This document shows, piece after piece, positions 1 through 8,191 of a DNA stretch of 36,581 nucleotides. Origin of the DNA: Allobosea sp. 67-29. Lineage in GTDB: Bacteria > Pseudomonadota > Alphaproteobacteria > Rhizobiales > Beijerinckiaceae. The translations under genes were made by a program, and so were the position numbers. The stretch lies in the NCBI RefSeq assembly GCF_001898115.1, contig NZ_MKSQ01000002.1, forward strand, positions 1 to 36,581. The letters are read 5' to 3'. Below the pieces are notes generated by a model. It saw nothing but the letters and a program-made list of their open reading frames with translations. It was not told the origin of the DNA and did no database searches. The stretch's first letter is position 1, and each line of letters opens with the position of its first letter.

Positions 1-1
1 C

Positions 2-388
2 ATCGACGAGATGAGCCAGGCCGTCGCCCATCTCGACGAGATGACCCAGCAGAACGCCGCCCTGGCCGAGCAGAGCGCCGCCTCCGCCAACGCGCTCTCC
101 GGCCGCATCGGACAGCTCAACGACCTCGTCGCAACCTTCCGCACCGGCCGCGAGGCGGTGGGGCAGACCGGAGCTCCCCAGCCGCTGCCGGCAGCCGGAC
201 CGCGCCCGGCCCGGCCGGCGCCGCGCCCCATGCTTCGCCCCGCCGCCTCCGCCCCCGCGGCCGGCGAACCCGAGCCCGAGCGCCTGCGCCAGCTCGCCGA
301 GGCCGCCTTCGTCCAGTCCAGGACCGCCCCGGCCCCGCGCAAGGTCGCCAACGGACGCGCCCAGGACTCCGGATGGGAAGAGTTCTGA
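2..388 (+). CDS. Methyl-accepting chemotaxis protein, C-terminal fragment (5' end outside window)
   Basis: Only the last 128 residues lie in the window; the reading frame is open to the left edge. It begins in the far end of the MCP cytoplasmic signalling hairpin, with the strongly conserved run LDEMTQQNAALAEQSAASA that ends the methylation helix. About 85 residues of Pro/Ala/Arg-rich, probably disordered linker follow, and the protein ends in GWEEF. That terminus fits the xWxxF pentapeptide by which some receptors tether CheR/CheB (NWETF in E. coli Tar/Tsr). The protein would signal to CheA/CheW at the inner membrane or in the cytoplasm; the sensor domain is not visible, so the ligand is unknown. 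A hairpin terminator follows at 431. Confidence 0.88.
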   Translation: MDEMSQAVAHLDEMTQQNAALAEQSAASANALSGRIGQLNDLVATFRTGREAVGQTGAPQPLPAAGPRPARPAPRPMLRPAASAPAAGEPEPERLRQLAEAAFVQSRTAPAPRKVANGRAQDSGWEEF

Positions 389-430
389 CCCAGGGCGCAA
401 AGGCATCCGGCCAGCCAGCCGCCACATCTC

Positions 431-462
431 CTAACGGCGCCCAAGGGCGCCGTTAGCGTTTC
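431..462 (+). terminator. Probable intrinsic terminator after the chemotaxis receptor gene
   Basis: A 12-bp perfect inverted repeat (CTAACGGCGCCC at 431-442, GGGCGCCGTTAG at 445-456) with an AA centre is followed by a short CGTTT tail. The U-tract is weak, so termination may be partial. It lies 42 bases after the stop codon. From here to the next start at 705 I see no gene. Confidence 0.6.
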
Positions 463-704
463 AGGGGGCCGATCCGCCAGCAGCCGGCGTTTTTCCGGCG
501 CATCCGCGCCTTGCAATATGGCGGACGGCACCTATCTCAGCTCCAGCGCCGCCACAGTCGTGCCCAGCAGGCGCCACCATCGACAGCCATCTTTGCGAGA
601 CTTCGACCTTGCAGGCGCCCGGGGCGCCGGCAACCGTCGTCGCCCCCCTGTTCCGCCTGCCCGGCGGAGCCAGGGCTCTCCTCACTTCCAGGGAGACCGG
701 ACCC

Positions 705-1055
705 ATGCAGATCAGCCAGGTTCTTCAAGCTCTCGGCCAGTTCGCCATCGCCATTGCGCCGCGCGACCGCGCCACTCGCCCGCTCGAGATCGACCTCGAC
801 GGCGCCGATGCCCCATCCCCGTTCGAACAGGCCGCCATCGGCACCTGGCAGACGGAGGACGGCGCCATTCTCATCGACCTGACGCCCGACGGCCGCTTCC
901 ACAAGCAGAAGCCGGAGATCGGCGCGCGCCACAGCGGTCGATACGCGGTCGACCGTTCCAAGCTCTATTTCGAGGGCGAATCCGGCTGGGTCGCGCTGGG
1001 CAAGCTCAAGCGCGGCAAGCTCAGCATCGGCGAGAATCACTTCCGCAAGGCGTGA
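705..1055 (+). CDS. Small Atu4866-like domain protein, function unknown
   Basis: The 116-residue product has a C-terminal half (about residues 45-116) that reads as a compact beta-rich domain: GTWQTEDGAILIDLTPDGRF, then GRYAVDRSKLYFEGESGW, then GKLKRGKLSIGENHF. This pattern resembles the Atu4866 family described from Agrobacterium, whose members carry GTWxTxDGxIxxxLxPxGRY and GRYxVxGxxIxYxDD. The function of that family is not established. I chose ATG 705 because GGGAGA lies 8 bases upstream (691-696); an earlier in-frame start at 609 would add a segment of non-coding character. The gene is monocistronic between two terminators. There is no signal peptide or membrane segment. Confidence 0.65.
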   Translation: MQISQVLQALGQFAIAIAPRDRATRPLEIDLDGADAPSPFEQAAIGTWQTEDGAILIDLTPDGRFHKQKPEIGARHSGRYAVDRSKLYFEGESGWVALGKLKRGKLSIGENHFRKA

Positions 1056-1073
1056 CGTCGCCTCGATCGGAAC

Positions 1074-1113
1074 AAGGGCCGGGCCTCCCAGACGGGGCCC
1101 GGCCCTTTTTGTT
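1074..1113 (+). terminator. Strong intrinsic terminator
   Basis: A perfect 12-bp stem (AAGGGCCGGGCC 1074-1085 with GGCCCGGCCCTT 1096-1107) around a 10-base loop is followed by TTTTTGTTT. It ends the Atu4866-like gene 18 bases after its stop, and may also serve the convergent reductase gene whose stop is at 1137. Confidence 0.9.
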
Positions 1114-1136
1114 TGCAAGACGGCGTCGCCGGGCGG

Positions 1137-1760
1137 TCAATAGCCGACGGTGAAGCGGCGCCGGCCGTGGGCGGGCTTCTCCAGCTCGTCGACCAGGGCA
1201 ACCGCATAGTCCTCGGCCGATATCGTGCTGCCGCCCTGAGGGTCGACGAGGAGCCGGTCGCCACCGAGCCGGAACCTGCCGGTGCGCTCGCCCGGCTGAA
1301 TCACGGCCGAAGGCGAAAGGAAGGTCCAGTCCAGGGCCGGCTCCCGCTTCAGCAGGTCGAGGAAGGCTCCCCCTTTCCTCGCTTCGTCGAGATAGATGGC
1401 GGGGAATTCAGGCGTGTCGAACAGCCTCACGCCGGGAGCGACCTCGAGGCTTCCGGCCCCGCCGACGACGAGATAGCGCTTCACGCCGGACTGCTTCACC
1501 GCGGCGAGCAGAAGCTCCGGGTCGCTCGCGGTGAAATGCACGGCGCTGATCGCCGCATCATGGCCGGCCAGCAGCGTCGCGAGCCCATCCTTGTCGAAGA
1601 CATCGCCCTTCACGGCGGTGACCCCCGGCAGGGACGCGACCTTCTCCGGATGGCGGACGATGGCGGTGACGGCGTGGCCGCGTGCGGAGAGTTCGCCCAG
1701 CAGGCGCGAACCGATGAATCCGCTGGCGCCGATCAATGCGACCTTCTTGGCGACTTTCAT
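1137..1760 (-). CDS. NAD(P)-binding reductase of the NmrA/atypical SDR family
   Basis: The 207-residue protein starts with a Rossmann nucleotide-binding motif, VALIGASGFIGSRLL (about residues 8-22; GxxGxxG spacing), then RHPEKV after the second strand, where NADP-type enzymes often carry a basic residue. The internal sequence (KGDVFDKDGLATLLAGHDAAISAV) is typical of YwnB/YesF-like atypical short-chain reductases. Substrate is unknown. An AAGGA Shine-Dalgarno sequence precedes the ATG. It is divergent from an HxlR-family regulator gene, with a dyad between them, a common arrangement in which the redox-responsive HxlR protein controls the neighbouring reductase. Family certain, role inferred. 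Confidence 0.85.
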   Translation of the reverse strand: MKVAKKVALIGASGFIGSRLLGELSARGHAVTAIVRHPEKVASLPGVTAVKGDVFDKDGLATLLAGHDAAISAVHFTASDPELLLAAVKQSGVKRYLVVGGAGSLEVAPGVRLFDTPEFPAIYLDEARKGGAFLDLLKREPALDWTFLSPSAVIQPGERTGRFRLGGDRLLVDPQGGSTISAEDYAVALVDELEKPAHGRRRFTVGY

Positions 1761-1779
1761 GACAGAGGTTCCTTTTTAT

Positions 1780-1796
1780 GGTATCCGCCGGATACC
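1780..1796. promoter_or_regulatory. Operator-like inverted repeat in the reductase/HxlR divergent promoter
   Basis: GGTATCC-GCC-GGATACC is a perfect 7-bp dyad with a 3-base centre. It lies 19 bases upstream of the reductase ATG and 88 bases upstream of the regulator start. A second, looser pair, AGGTTCC (1766-1772) and GGAACCT (1808-1814), flanks it, although the left copy overlaps the reductase's ribosome-binding site. HxlR/MarR-like winged-helix dimers bind dyads of this size, so it is a candidate binding site for the adjacent regulator. Confidence 0.6.
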
Positions 1797-1884
1797 TGCA
1801 CTCCAGTGGAACCTATCTGATCCTGCCGCGCGGCCCCGTAAAGAAGGCACTTTCACGCGACATGGTCACCTCCGGGAAACCGTC

Positions 1885-2295
1885 ATGCTGAAACGCCCCG
1901 ATCCTTTCCAGGCGCTGTGCCCGACGCGGCGCGTGCTCGATCGCATCGGCGATAGCTGGGCTGTGCTGATCCTGATCGCGCTCGACGAAGGGACGCTGCG
2001 CTTCAACCAGCTCCGGCGCCGCATCGAGAACATCTCGCAGAAGATGCTGTCGCAGACGCTGAAAAGCCTGGAGCGCGACGGGCTGGTGCGCCGCGAGGTC
2101 TTTCCGACCGTGCCGGTGACCGTCGAATACTCGCTGACCGAGCTGGGGCGGACGCTGGCGCAGACGGTGAACCAGCTCACCCTCTGGGCCGAGGCGCATA
2201 TCGGCGAGGTCGAGGCGGCGCAGCAGCGCTACGATCGGGAGGCCGGTTCGGCGAAAGCGCCCGCCGCGCCGCCCGCGGCCGCCGGGATCCGGTAG
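1885..2295 (+). CDS. HxlR-family winged-helix transcriptional regulator
   Basis: The 136-residue product shows the HxlR signature CPTRRVLDRIGDSWAVLIL, with the conserved N-terminal cysteine at about residue 12 that senses oxidants or electrophiles in characterised members (HypR, QorR). It continues with a winged helix (LRFNQLRRRIENISQKMLSQTLKSLERDGLVRR) and the wing (VPVTVEYSLTELGRTL). The last 20 residues are Ala/Pro-rich and outside the domain. The frame is open far upstream, but ATG 1885 places the cysteine at the usual distance from the N-terminus. It probably regulates the divergent reductase and itself through the dyad at 1780-1796; this is inference from layout. Confidence 0.87.
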   Translation: MLKRPDPFQALCPTRRVLDRIGDSWAVLILIALDEGTLRFNQLRRRIENISQKMLSQTLKSLERDGLVRREVFPTVPVTVEYSLTELGRTLAQTVNQLTLWAEAHIGEVEAAQQRYDREAGSAKAPAAPPAAAGIR

Positions 2296-2454
2296 CGCTG
2301 GCGTTTCCACAAAATTCGTGTATATGCCCGGCATCCGCGCTGAAAAGACGGCTGCGCGACCCCTCCGCGATGAGGCGGCTCGCGGATTTCGGACCTCGCT
2401 GGACGACATCCCGGCCAGGCCCGCCAGATCAACCCGAGACACAAGGATATCCCG

Positions 2455-2724
2455 ATGTCGATCACTGCCGAACGCAAGACCGAGCTGCTCAAGGAATACG
2501 CCACCAAGCCGAACGACACCGGCTCGCCGGAAGTCCAGGTCGCGATCCTGACCGAGCGCATCAACAACCTCACCGGCCACTTCAAGTCGCATGCGAAGGA
2601 CAACCACTCGCGCCGCGGCCTGCTCAAGCTGGTCTCGCAGCGCCGTTCGCTGCTCGACTATCTCAAGGGCAAGGAAGAGGCCCGCTACAAGACGCTGATC
2701 GAACGGCTCGGCATCCGCCGCTGA
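2455..2724 (+). CDS. rpsO: 30S ribosomal protein S15
   Basis: The 89-residue product has the family's exact usual length and sequence: [33 protein letters not shown], the rRNA-binding HxxHxxDxxxRxGL region as [19 protein letters not shown], and the ending [13 protein letters not shown]15 binds the central domain of 16S rRNA early in 30S assembly. AAGGATATCCCG precedes the ATG. pnp follows, the classic rpsO-pnp pairing. No clear promoter could be picked out in 2296-2454. Confidence 0.98.
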   Translation: MSITAERKTELLKEYATKPNDTGSPEVQVAILTERINNLTGHFKSHAKDNHSRRGLLKLVSQRRSLLDYLKGKEEARYKTLIERLGIRR

Positions 2725-2744
2725 TCGAAGGCCGAAAACCGTTT

Positions 2745-2779
2745 CCGCCCGGTGCGCCACGCTCCGGGCGGCTCCTTTT
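2745..2779 (+). terminator. Hairpin in the rpsO-pnp intergenic region, probable partial terminator
   Basis: CCGCCCGG (2745-2752) pairs with CCGGGCGG (2764-2771) around an 11-base loop, followed by CTCCTTTT. It lies 20 bases after the rpsO stop. In other bacteria the rpsO-pnp spacer contains a leaky terminator and a processing hairpin used in PNPase autoregulation; that role is inferred here. The rest of the 263-base spacer (to 2987) holds no gene I can support. Confidence 0.5.
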
Positions 2780-2987
2780 CGGGCGACTCCGCCAGGGGCG
2801 GGGCGCCTGACTGCCGCGGCGGCCGCATGGGGCGGCCCTCCCGCGTGACCCGCCGGGCGCCGAAAGACGTCCATGGCAGGATCGCCGAGCGCTCGGGCGC
2901 ATTCCTTCTCAGACCCGAGCGTTCCGCCGTCTTGCCCATGGGCCTGAAGGCACCGGACGGGTCGGACCCGACCGAAAGACGACACAC

Positions 2988-5162
<2,175 letters not shown>

Positions 5163-5174
5163 TCGCCGCAAGCG

Positions 5175-5190
5175 GATTCACGTGAAGCAA
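5175..5190. promoter_or_regulatory. Degenerate parS-like site downstream of pnp
   Basis: The 10-base palindromic core TTCACGTGAA (5178-5187) of the ParB site is intact, and the full 16 bases match TGTTTCACGTGAAACA at 13 positions. It sits between the pnp stop and terminator, about 10.4 kb from the oriC-proximal parS on the side away from parAB. Whether ParB binds it is untested. Confidence 0.5.
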
Positions 5191-5193
5191 GGC

Positions 5194-5230
5194 GCCCCGC
5201 AACGAAGGCTGCGGGGCGTTTTTCTTTTTG
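5194..5230 (+). terminator. Strong intrinsic terminator of pnp
   Basis: CGCCCCGCA (5194-5202) pairs perfectly with TGCGGGGCG (5211-5219), 8-base loop, followed by TTTTTCTTTTT. It is 31 bases after the pnp stop. Confidence 0.93.
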
Positions 5231-5274
5231 GGGCGGTGCCGTCGAACCGGCGCCTGGTCGATGAGGCCCCGCGC

Positions 5275-5356
5275 ATTCTCGTCCAAAGATTCTCGTGTTG
5301 CCGCATCCCGATCGCCGAGAATGATGGCTGGCGGCTCGACTCTCAATAGTCTAGAC
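5275..5356. promoter_or_regulatory. Repeated ATTCTCG heptamers upstream of the PPOX-family gene
   Basis: ATTCTCG occurs directly at 5275-5281 and 5289-5295 and inverted (CGAGAAT) at 5316-5322. An 8-bp palindrome GTCTAGAC lies at 5349-5356, 25 bases before the start codon. Three copies of a heptamer in 48 bases of non-coding DNA suggest an operator or activator site; the regulator is unknown. Confidence 0.35.
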
Positions 5357-5380
5357 ATATGCCGATCCATGGAGACCGGC

Positions 5381-6016
5381 ATGTCCGACCACCGCATCGC
5401 CTCGCCCGACGACCTCGCCCGCGCCTATCCCAACCCGATGGCACCGGCATCGGTCTTCAAGGAGATCGACCATGTCGACGCGAACTATGCAGCGCTGATC
5501 GCCGCCTCGCCGTTTTTTGTGCTCGCGACGGTCGGTCCGGGCGGGCTGGATTGTTCGCCGCGTGGGGATTTGCCGGGCTTTGTCACGGTCAGGGACGCGA
5601 AAACGCTCCTGATTCCCGACCGAAAAGGCAATAACCGTCTGGATTCCTTGAAGAATATCCTGTTCGACGATCGAATCGGAATGCTCTTCATGATCCCCGG
5701 TTGCGGCGAGACGCTACGCCTGAACGGACGTGCGGAGGTTTCTTGCGACCCTGAGTTGTTGTCGCGGTTCGAGATGGCCGGGAAGCTACCGGCGAGCGTC
5801 ATGGTCGTCCATGTCGAGGCGGTCTACTTCCAGTGCTCGCGCGCCGTCGTGCGGGCGGAGCTGTGGAACGCGGAGCGGCACGTCGACCGGCGCAGCCTGC
5901 CCTCACCCGGCACGATCCTGCGCGACATCACCGCCCGAAATGCGAAGGTCGAGACGTTCGACGGCAAGGCCTATGATGAGGCTCTGCCGGGCCGGGTCAA
6001 GGCGACGCTTTATTGA
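5381..6016 (+). CDS. PPOX-like flavin-binding protein (DR2398/MSMEG_1061-type)
   Basis: The 211-residue product resembles the pyridoxamine 5'-phosphate oxidase-like split-barrel family, the FMN-binding group typified by DR2398/MSMEG_1061. Visible hallmarks are FFVLATVGPGGLDCSPRGDLPGFV (first strands, about residues 44-67), the near-invariant GNNRLDSLKNIL (flavin phosphate region), and GCGETLRLNGRAEVSCDPEL. These proteins bind FMN or F420 and probably act as small oxidoreductases; the physiological substrate is not known and it is not expected to be the true PdxH. I chose ATG 5381 because GGAGA lies 5 bases upstream; ATG 5369 is also in frame. It is a single gene with its own terminator. Confidence 0.8.
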   Translation: MSDHRIASPDDLARAYPNPMAPASVFKEIDHVDANYAALIAASPFFVLATVGPGGLDCSPRGDLPGFVTVRDAKTLLIPDRKGNNRLDSLKNILFDDRIGMLFMIPGCGETLRLNGRAEVSCDPELLSRFEMAGKLPASVMVVHVEAVYFQCSRAVVRAELWNAERHVDRRSLPSPGTILRDITARNAKVETFDGKAYDEALPGRVKATLY

Positions 6017-6030
6017 GAGACGCTTCCCTT

Positions 6031-6078
6031 CCCCCTCGGGCGGAGAGGTTGGCACGGCGGAGCCGTAGCAACCGAGGG
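6031..6078. repeat. REP-like imperfect palindrome in the convergent intergenic region
   Basis: CCCTCGG (6033-6039) is the reverse complement of CCGAGGG (6072-6078). Inside it GGTTG/CAACC and ACGGC/GCCGT form a second stem around GGA. Such GC-rich palindromes between convergent genes are often dispersed repeats in alphaproteobacterial genomes; only one copy is in the window, so repetition cannot be shown here. Confidence 0.4.
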
Positions 6079-6097
6079 CAAGACCTCAGCCAAAAAC

Positions 6098-6127
6098 AAG
6101 AAAGGGCCGCTGATGCAGCCCTTTCTT
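6098..6127. terminator. Bidirectional intrinsic terminator
   Basis: AAGAAAGGGC (6098-6107) pairs perfectly with GCCCTTTCTT (6118-6127) around a 10-base loop. The AAAAACAAGAAA upstream and CTTTCTT downstream give a U-rich 3' end in both directions, suited to the convergent PPOX and kinase genes. A second hairpin (CTTCTCTC 6151-6158, GAGAGAAG 6165-6172) lies just before the kinase stop. Confidence 0.8.
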
Positions 6128-6179
6128 CATTCGTCTGCTGAACCGGAGACCTTCTCTCCCAGAAGAGAGAAGGAAGAGC

Positions 6180-7178
6180 TCAGAGCAGTCCTTCATTCCC
6201 CGCCAGCGTCTTCAAGCTGACATCGGGGCGGGCCCCGACATGCGAGATGATCTCGGCCGCGGCGAGCGCGCCAAGACGCAGGCAGTCGCGCGTCTCGCGG
6301 CCCGAGGTCAGCCCATGGAGGAAGCCCGCAGCGAAGAGATCACCGGCGCCGGTCGCATCGACCACGCGCTCGACCGGGAAGACCGGCTCCTCGACGATGC
6401 CGTCCGGCGTCACGGCGAGCGCGCCTTTTTCCGAACGGGTGACGACAGCCAAAATGTTCTCCGAGCGCAGCCAGGACAGGGCCGTGTCGAAATCCGAGGT
6501 CTGGTACAGGCTCTTGAGCTCGTGCTCATTGGCGAAGACGAGATCGACCATGCGGTTGCGGATCAGGCCGACGAACTCGTCGCGATAGCGGTCGACGCAG
6601 AAGGAATCGGAGAGGGTGATGGCGACGCGGCCGCCGGCCTTGTGCGCGATCTCGGAGGCCTTGCGGAAGGCGTCCTTCGCCGCCGGCGGGTCCCAGAGAT
6701 AGCCTTCGAGATAGACGATATCGGCGGCCTCCACAGCCTTGGCGTCGACATCGGCGGCCGAGAGGCCCTGGCAGGCGCCGAGATAGGTGTTCATCGTGCG
6801 CTCGCCATCCGGCGTGACGATGATGAAGGAACGGGCCGTGGCCGGGCCTTCCGTCGCGTCGGCCGTGCCGAAGGCGACGCCGAGCGAGGTCAGGTCATGA
6901 CGATAGAGCTTGCCGAGCTCGTCGCCGCGGACCTTGCCGATGAAGGCGCCCTTGCCGCCGAAGGAGGCGAGGCCCGCGATGGTGTTCGCGGCCGAGCCGC
7001 CCGAGATGATGCGCGCCGGGCCCATAGCCGCATAGAGCTGCTCGGCGCGCTCCTCGTCGATCAGCATCATCGCGCCTTTGGTCAGCTTCTGCGCAGCCAG
7101 GAAGTCCTCCTCGGCGGAAGCGAGAACGTCGACGATGGCGTTGCCGAGGGCGAGGACGTCCGTACGGGTGCTGGTCAT
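6180..7178 (-). CDS. PfkB-family carbohydrate kinase, adenosine kinase-like
   Basis: The 332-residue product is a ribokinase/PfkB-fold kinase. The N-terminal substrate-lid signature appears as SGGSAANTIAGLASFGGKGAFIGKV (from about residue 58), and the C-terminal signature as DATGAGDLFAAGFLHGL (about 274-290), with the catalytic Asp in GAGD and the anion hole. Sequences of this type in alphaproteobacteria are annotated as adenosine kinase, which makes AMP from adenosine and ATP; substrate choice cannot be proven from sequence. The start at 7178 is preferred because the longer frame to 7259 adds 27 residues of no family similarity. It is transcribed separately from the HTH gene upstream (77 bases away), with possible read-through. 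Confidence 0.88.
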   Translation of the reverse strand: MTSTRTDVLALGNAIVDVLASAEEDFLAAQKLTKGAMMLIDEERAEQLYAAMGPARIISGGSAANTIAGLASFGGKGAFIGKVRGDELGKLYRHDLTSLGVAFGTADATEGPATARSFIIVTPDGERTMNTYLGACQGLSAADVDAKAVEAADIVYLEGYLWDPPAAKDAFRKASEIAHKAGGRVAITLSDSFCVDRYRDEFVGLIRNRMVDLVFANEHELKSLYQTSDFDTALSWLRSENILAVVTRSEKGALAVTPDGIVEEPVFPVERVVDATGAGDLFAAGFLHGLTSGRETRDCLRLGALAAAEIISHVGARPDVSLKTLAGNEGLL

Positions 7179-7255
7179 GAATGGGTCCGGATTGGCGCGG
7201 CGCTGGATGGCCGGAAGGAAGGGTGGCGGCCGTGTCGCATCCGGCCGGTTTCGGG

Positions 7256-7633
7256 TCAAGCCGGCGGGTCGCGGCGGGCGGCGGCCTCATCGAGGATTCC
7301 GCCGAGGCGCCGCAGATCCTCGGCATCGAGCGCGCCGATCTCCCGGGCGAGCCGGTTGGCGAAAAGCGTCGCTTCGGCGTCCAGCCCTGCCGTATCGACC
7401 GTCACCCGCGGATGGGAGAGATCGGCAAGGCGGACGAGCTCGTCGGCCTCGTCCCAGATGATGCCGAGAAGGTGGATCGTGCCCTGGATCAGCGTGAAGG
7501 TCGGGCGGCCGCGCTTGCCGTGCTCCAGCGCCGAGAGATAGGCCGGCGTGACGCCGAGCCCCTCGGCCATCTGCGCGAGCGTGATGCCGCGCTTCGCGCG
7601 ATGCTCGCGCACGCGCCGGCCGAAGGGCGTCAC
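7256..7633 (-). CDS. Xre-type helix-turn-helix protein
   Basis: The 125-residue product starts with a Cro/CI-type HTH: FGRRVREHRAKRGITLAQMAEGLGVTPAYLSALEHGKRGRP (residues 4-44). Then comes a helical part (TLIQGTIHLLGIIWDEADELVRLADLSHPRVTVDTAGLDAEATLFANRLAREI) resembling the C-terminal part of short transcriptional regulators found next to Smr genes in alphaproteobacteria. The GTG start overlaps the Smr stop as GTGA, so it is probably translationally coupled to smr, mltA and timA. Its target genes are unknown; there is no dyad in front of it, so autoregulation of the operon would have to act at the timA promoter. Confidence 0.82.
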   Translation of the reverse strand: MTPFGRRVREHRAKRGITLAQMAEGLGVTPAYLSALEHGKRGRPTFTLIQGTIHLLGIIWDEADELVRLADLSHPRVTVDTAGLDAEATLFANRLAREIGALDAEDLRRLGGILDEAAARRDPPA

Positions 7634-8190
7634 GGCCCATGCTCCCTGAGCCGCCTCAGGCGGACATAGAGCGCGCCGGCACCGCCATGGCGTTGCTCGG
7701 CCTCCTCGAAGCCCAGCACCAGCGGGCGCAGCTCGGACAGCCTCAGCCAGTGCGGCACCATGCGGCGCAGGACCCCGCGCTCCTCGCCGAAGAGAGCCGG
7801 AGCCGGGCCGCCCTTGCCGGTGACGACAAGGCAAAGGCGCGTGCCGCGCGCCTGCTCCCGCCGCAGGAAGCCGCCCAGCGCCAGATGCGCCTCGTCCTGG
7901 CGCATGCCGTGGAGGTCGATCGAGGCCTCGATGTCCTGGCGCCCGCGCCGGAGCTGGGTGCGCAGGCGGCGCTCGATCGGCGCCAGCGGCGGGGCGGCGG
8001 GCGGCACCACCTTGGCCGACGCGGCTGCAGCGATCACCAGCATGGAGGTTTCCGCCGGAACCGGCGCGGCGGGCGGTGGCGGCTCGGGCTCGATCGGCGC
8101 ACGGCCCGGCAACGGCTTGACCGAACGCGCCACCTGTCGCCAGAGCGCGATATCGGCCTCGCTCAGCGTCTTGCCCCGCCGCGACCGCAT
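7630..8190 (-). CDS. Smr/MutS2-type nuclease domain protein
   Basis: The 186-residue product has a variable N-terminal half and a C-terminal Smr domain (about residues 90-180): ASIDLHGMRQDEAHLALGGFL, LCLVVTGKGG, and the closing HGGAGALYVRLRR. The DLHG and TGKG/HGGxGAxYV motifs are the family's nucleic-acid-binding and nicking hallmarks; stand-alone Smr proteins are linked to RNA cleavage or ribosome rescue in other bacteria. Its ATG follows the mltA stop by one base and its stop overlaps the HTH gene start by four, so it sits in the middle of a tightly packed operon. Confidence 0.9.
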   Translation of the reverse strand: MRSRRGKTLSEADIALWRQVARSVKPLPGRAPIEPEPPPPAAPVPAETSMLVIAAAASAKVVPPAAPPLAPIERRLRTQLRRGRQDIEASIDLHGMRQDEAHLALGGFLRREQARGTRLCLVVTGKGGPAPALFGEERGVLRRMVPHWLRLSELRPLVLGFEEAEQRHGGAGALYVRLRRLREHGP

Positions 8191-8191
8191 C

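Noticed and set aside
2304..2326. Possible promoter of rpsO (TTTCCA and TATATG)
   Set aside because: The two boxes are only 11 bases apart, too short for a sigma-70 promoter; no better pair was evident.
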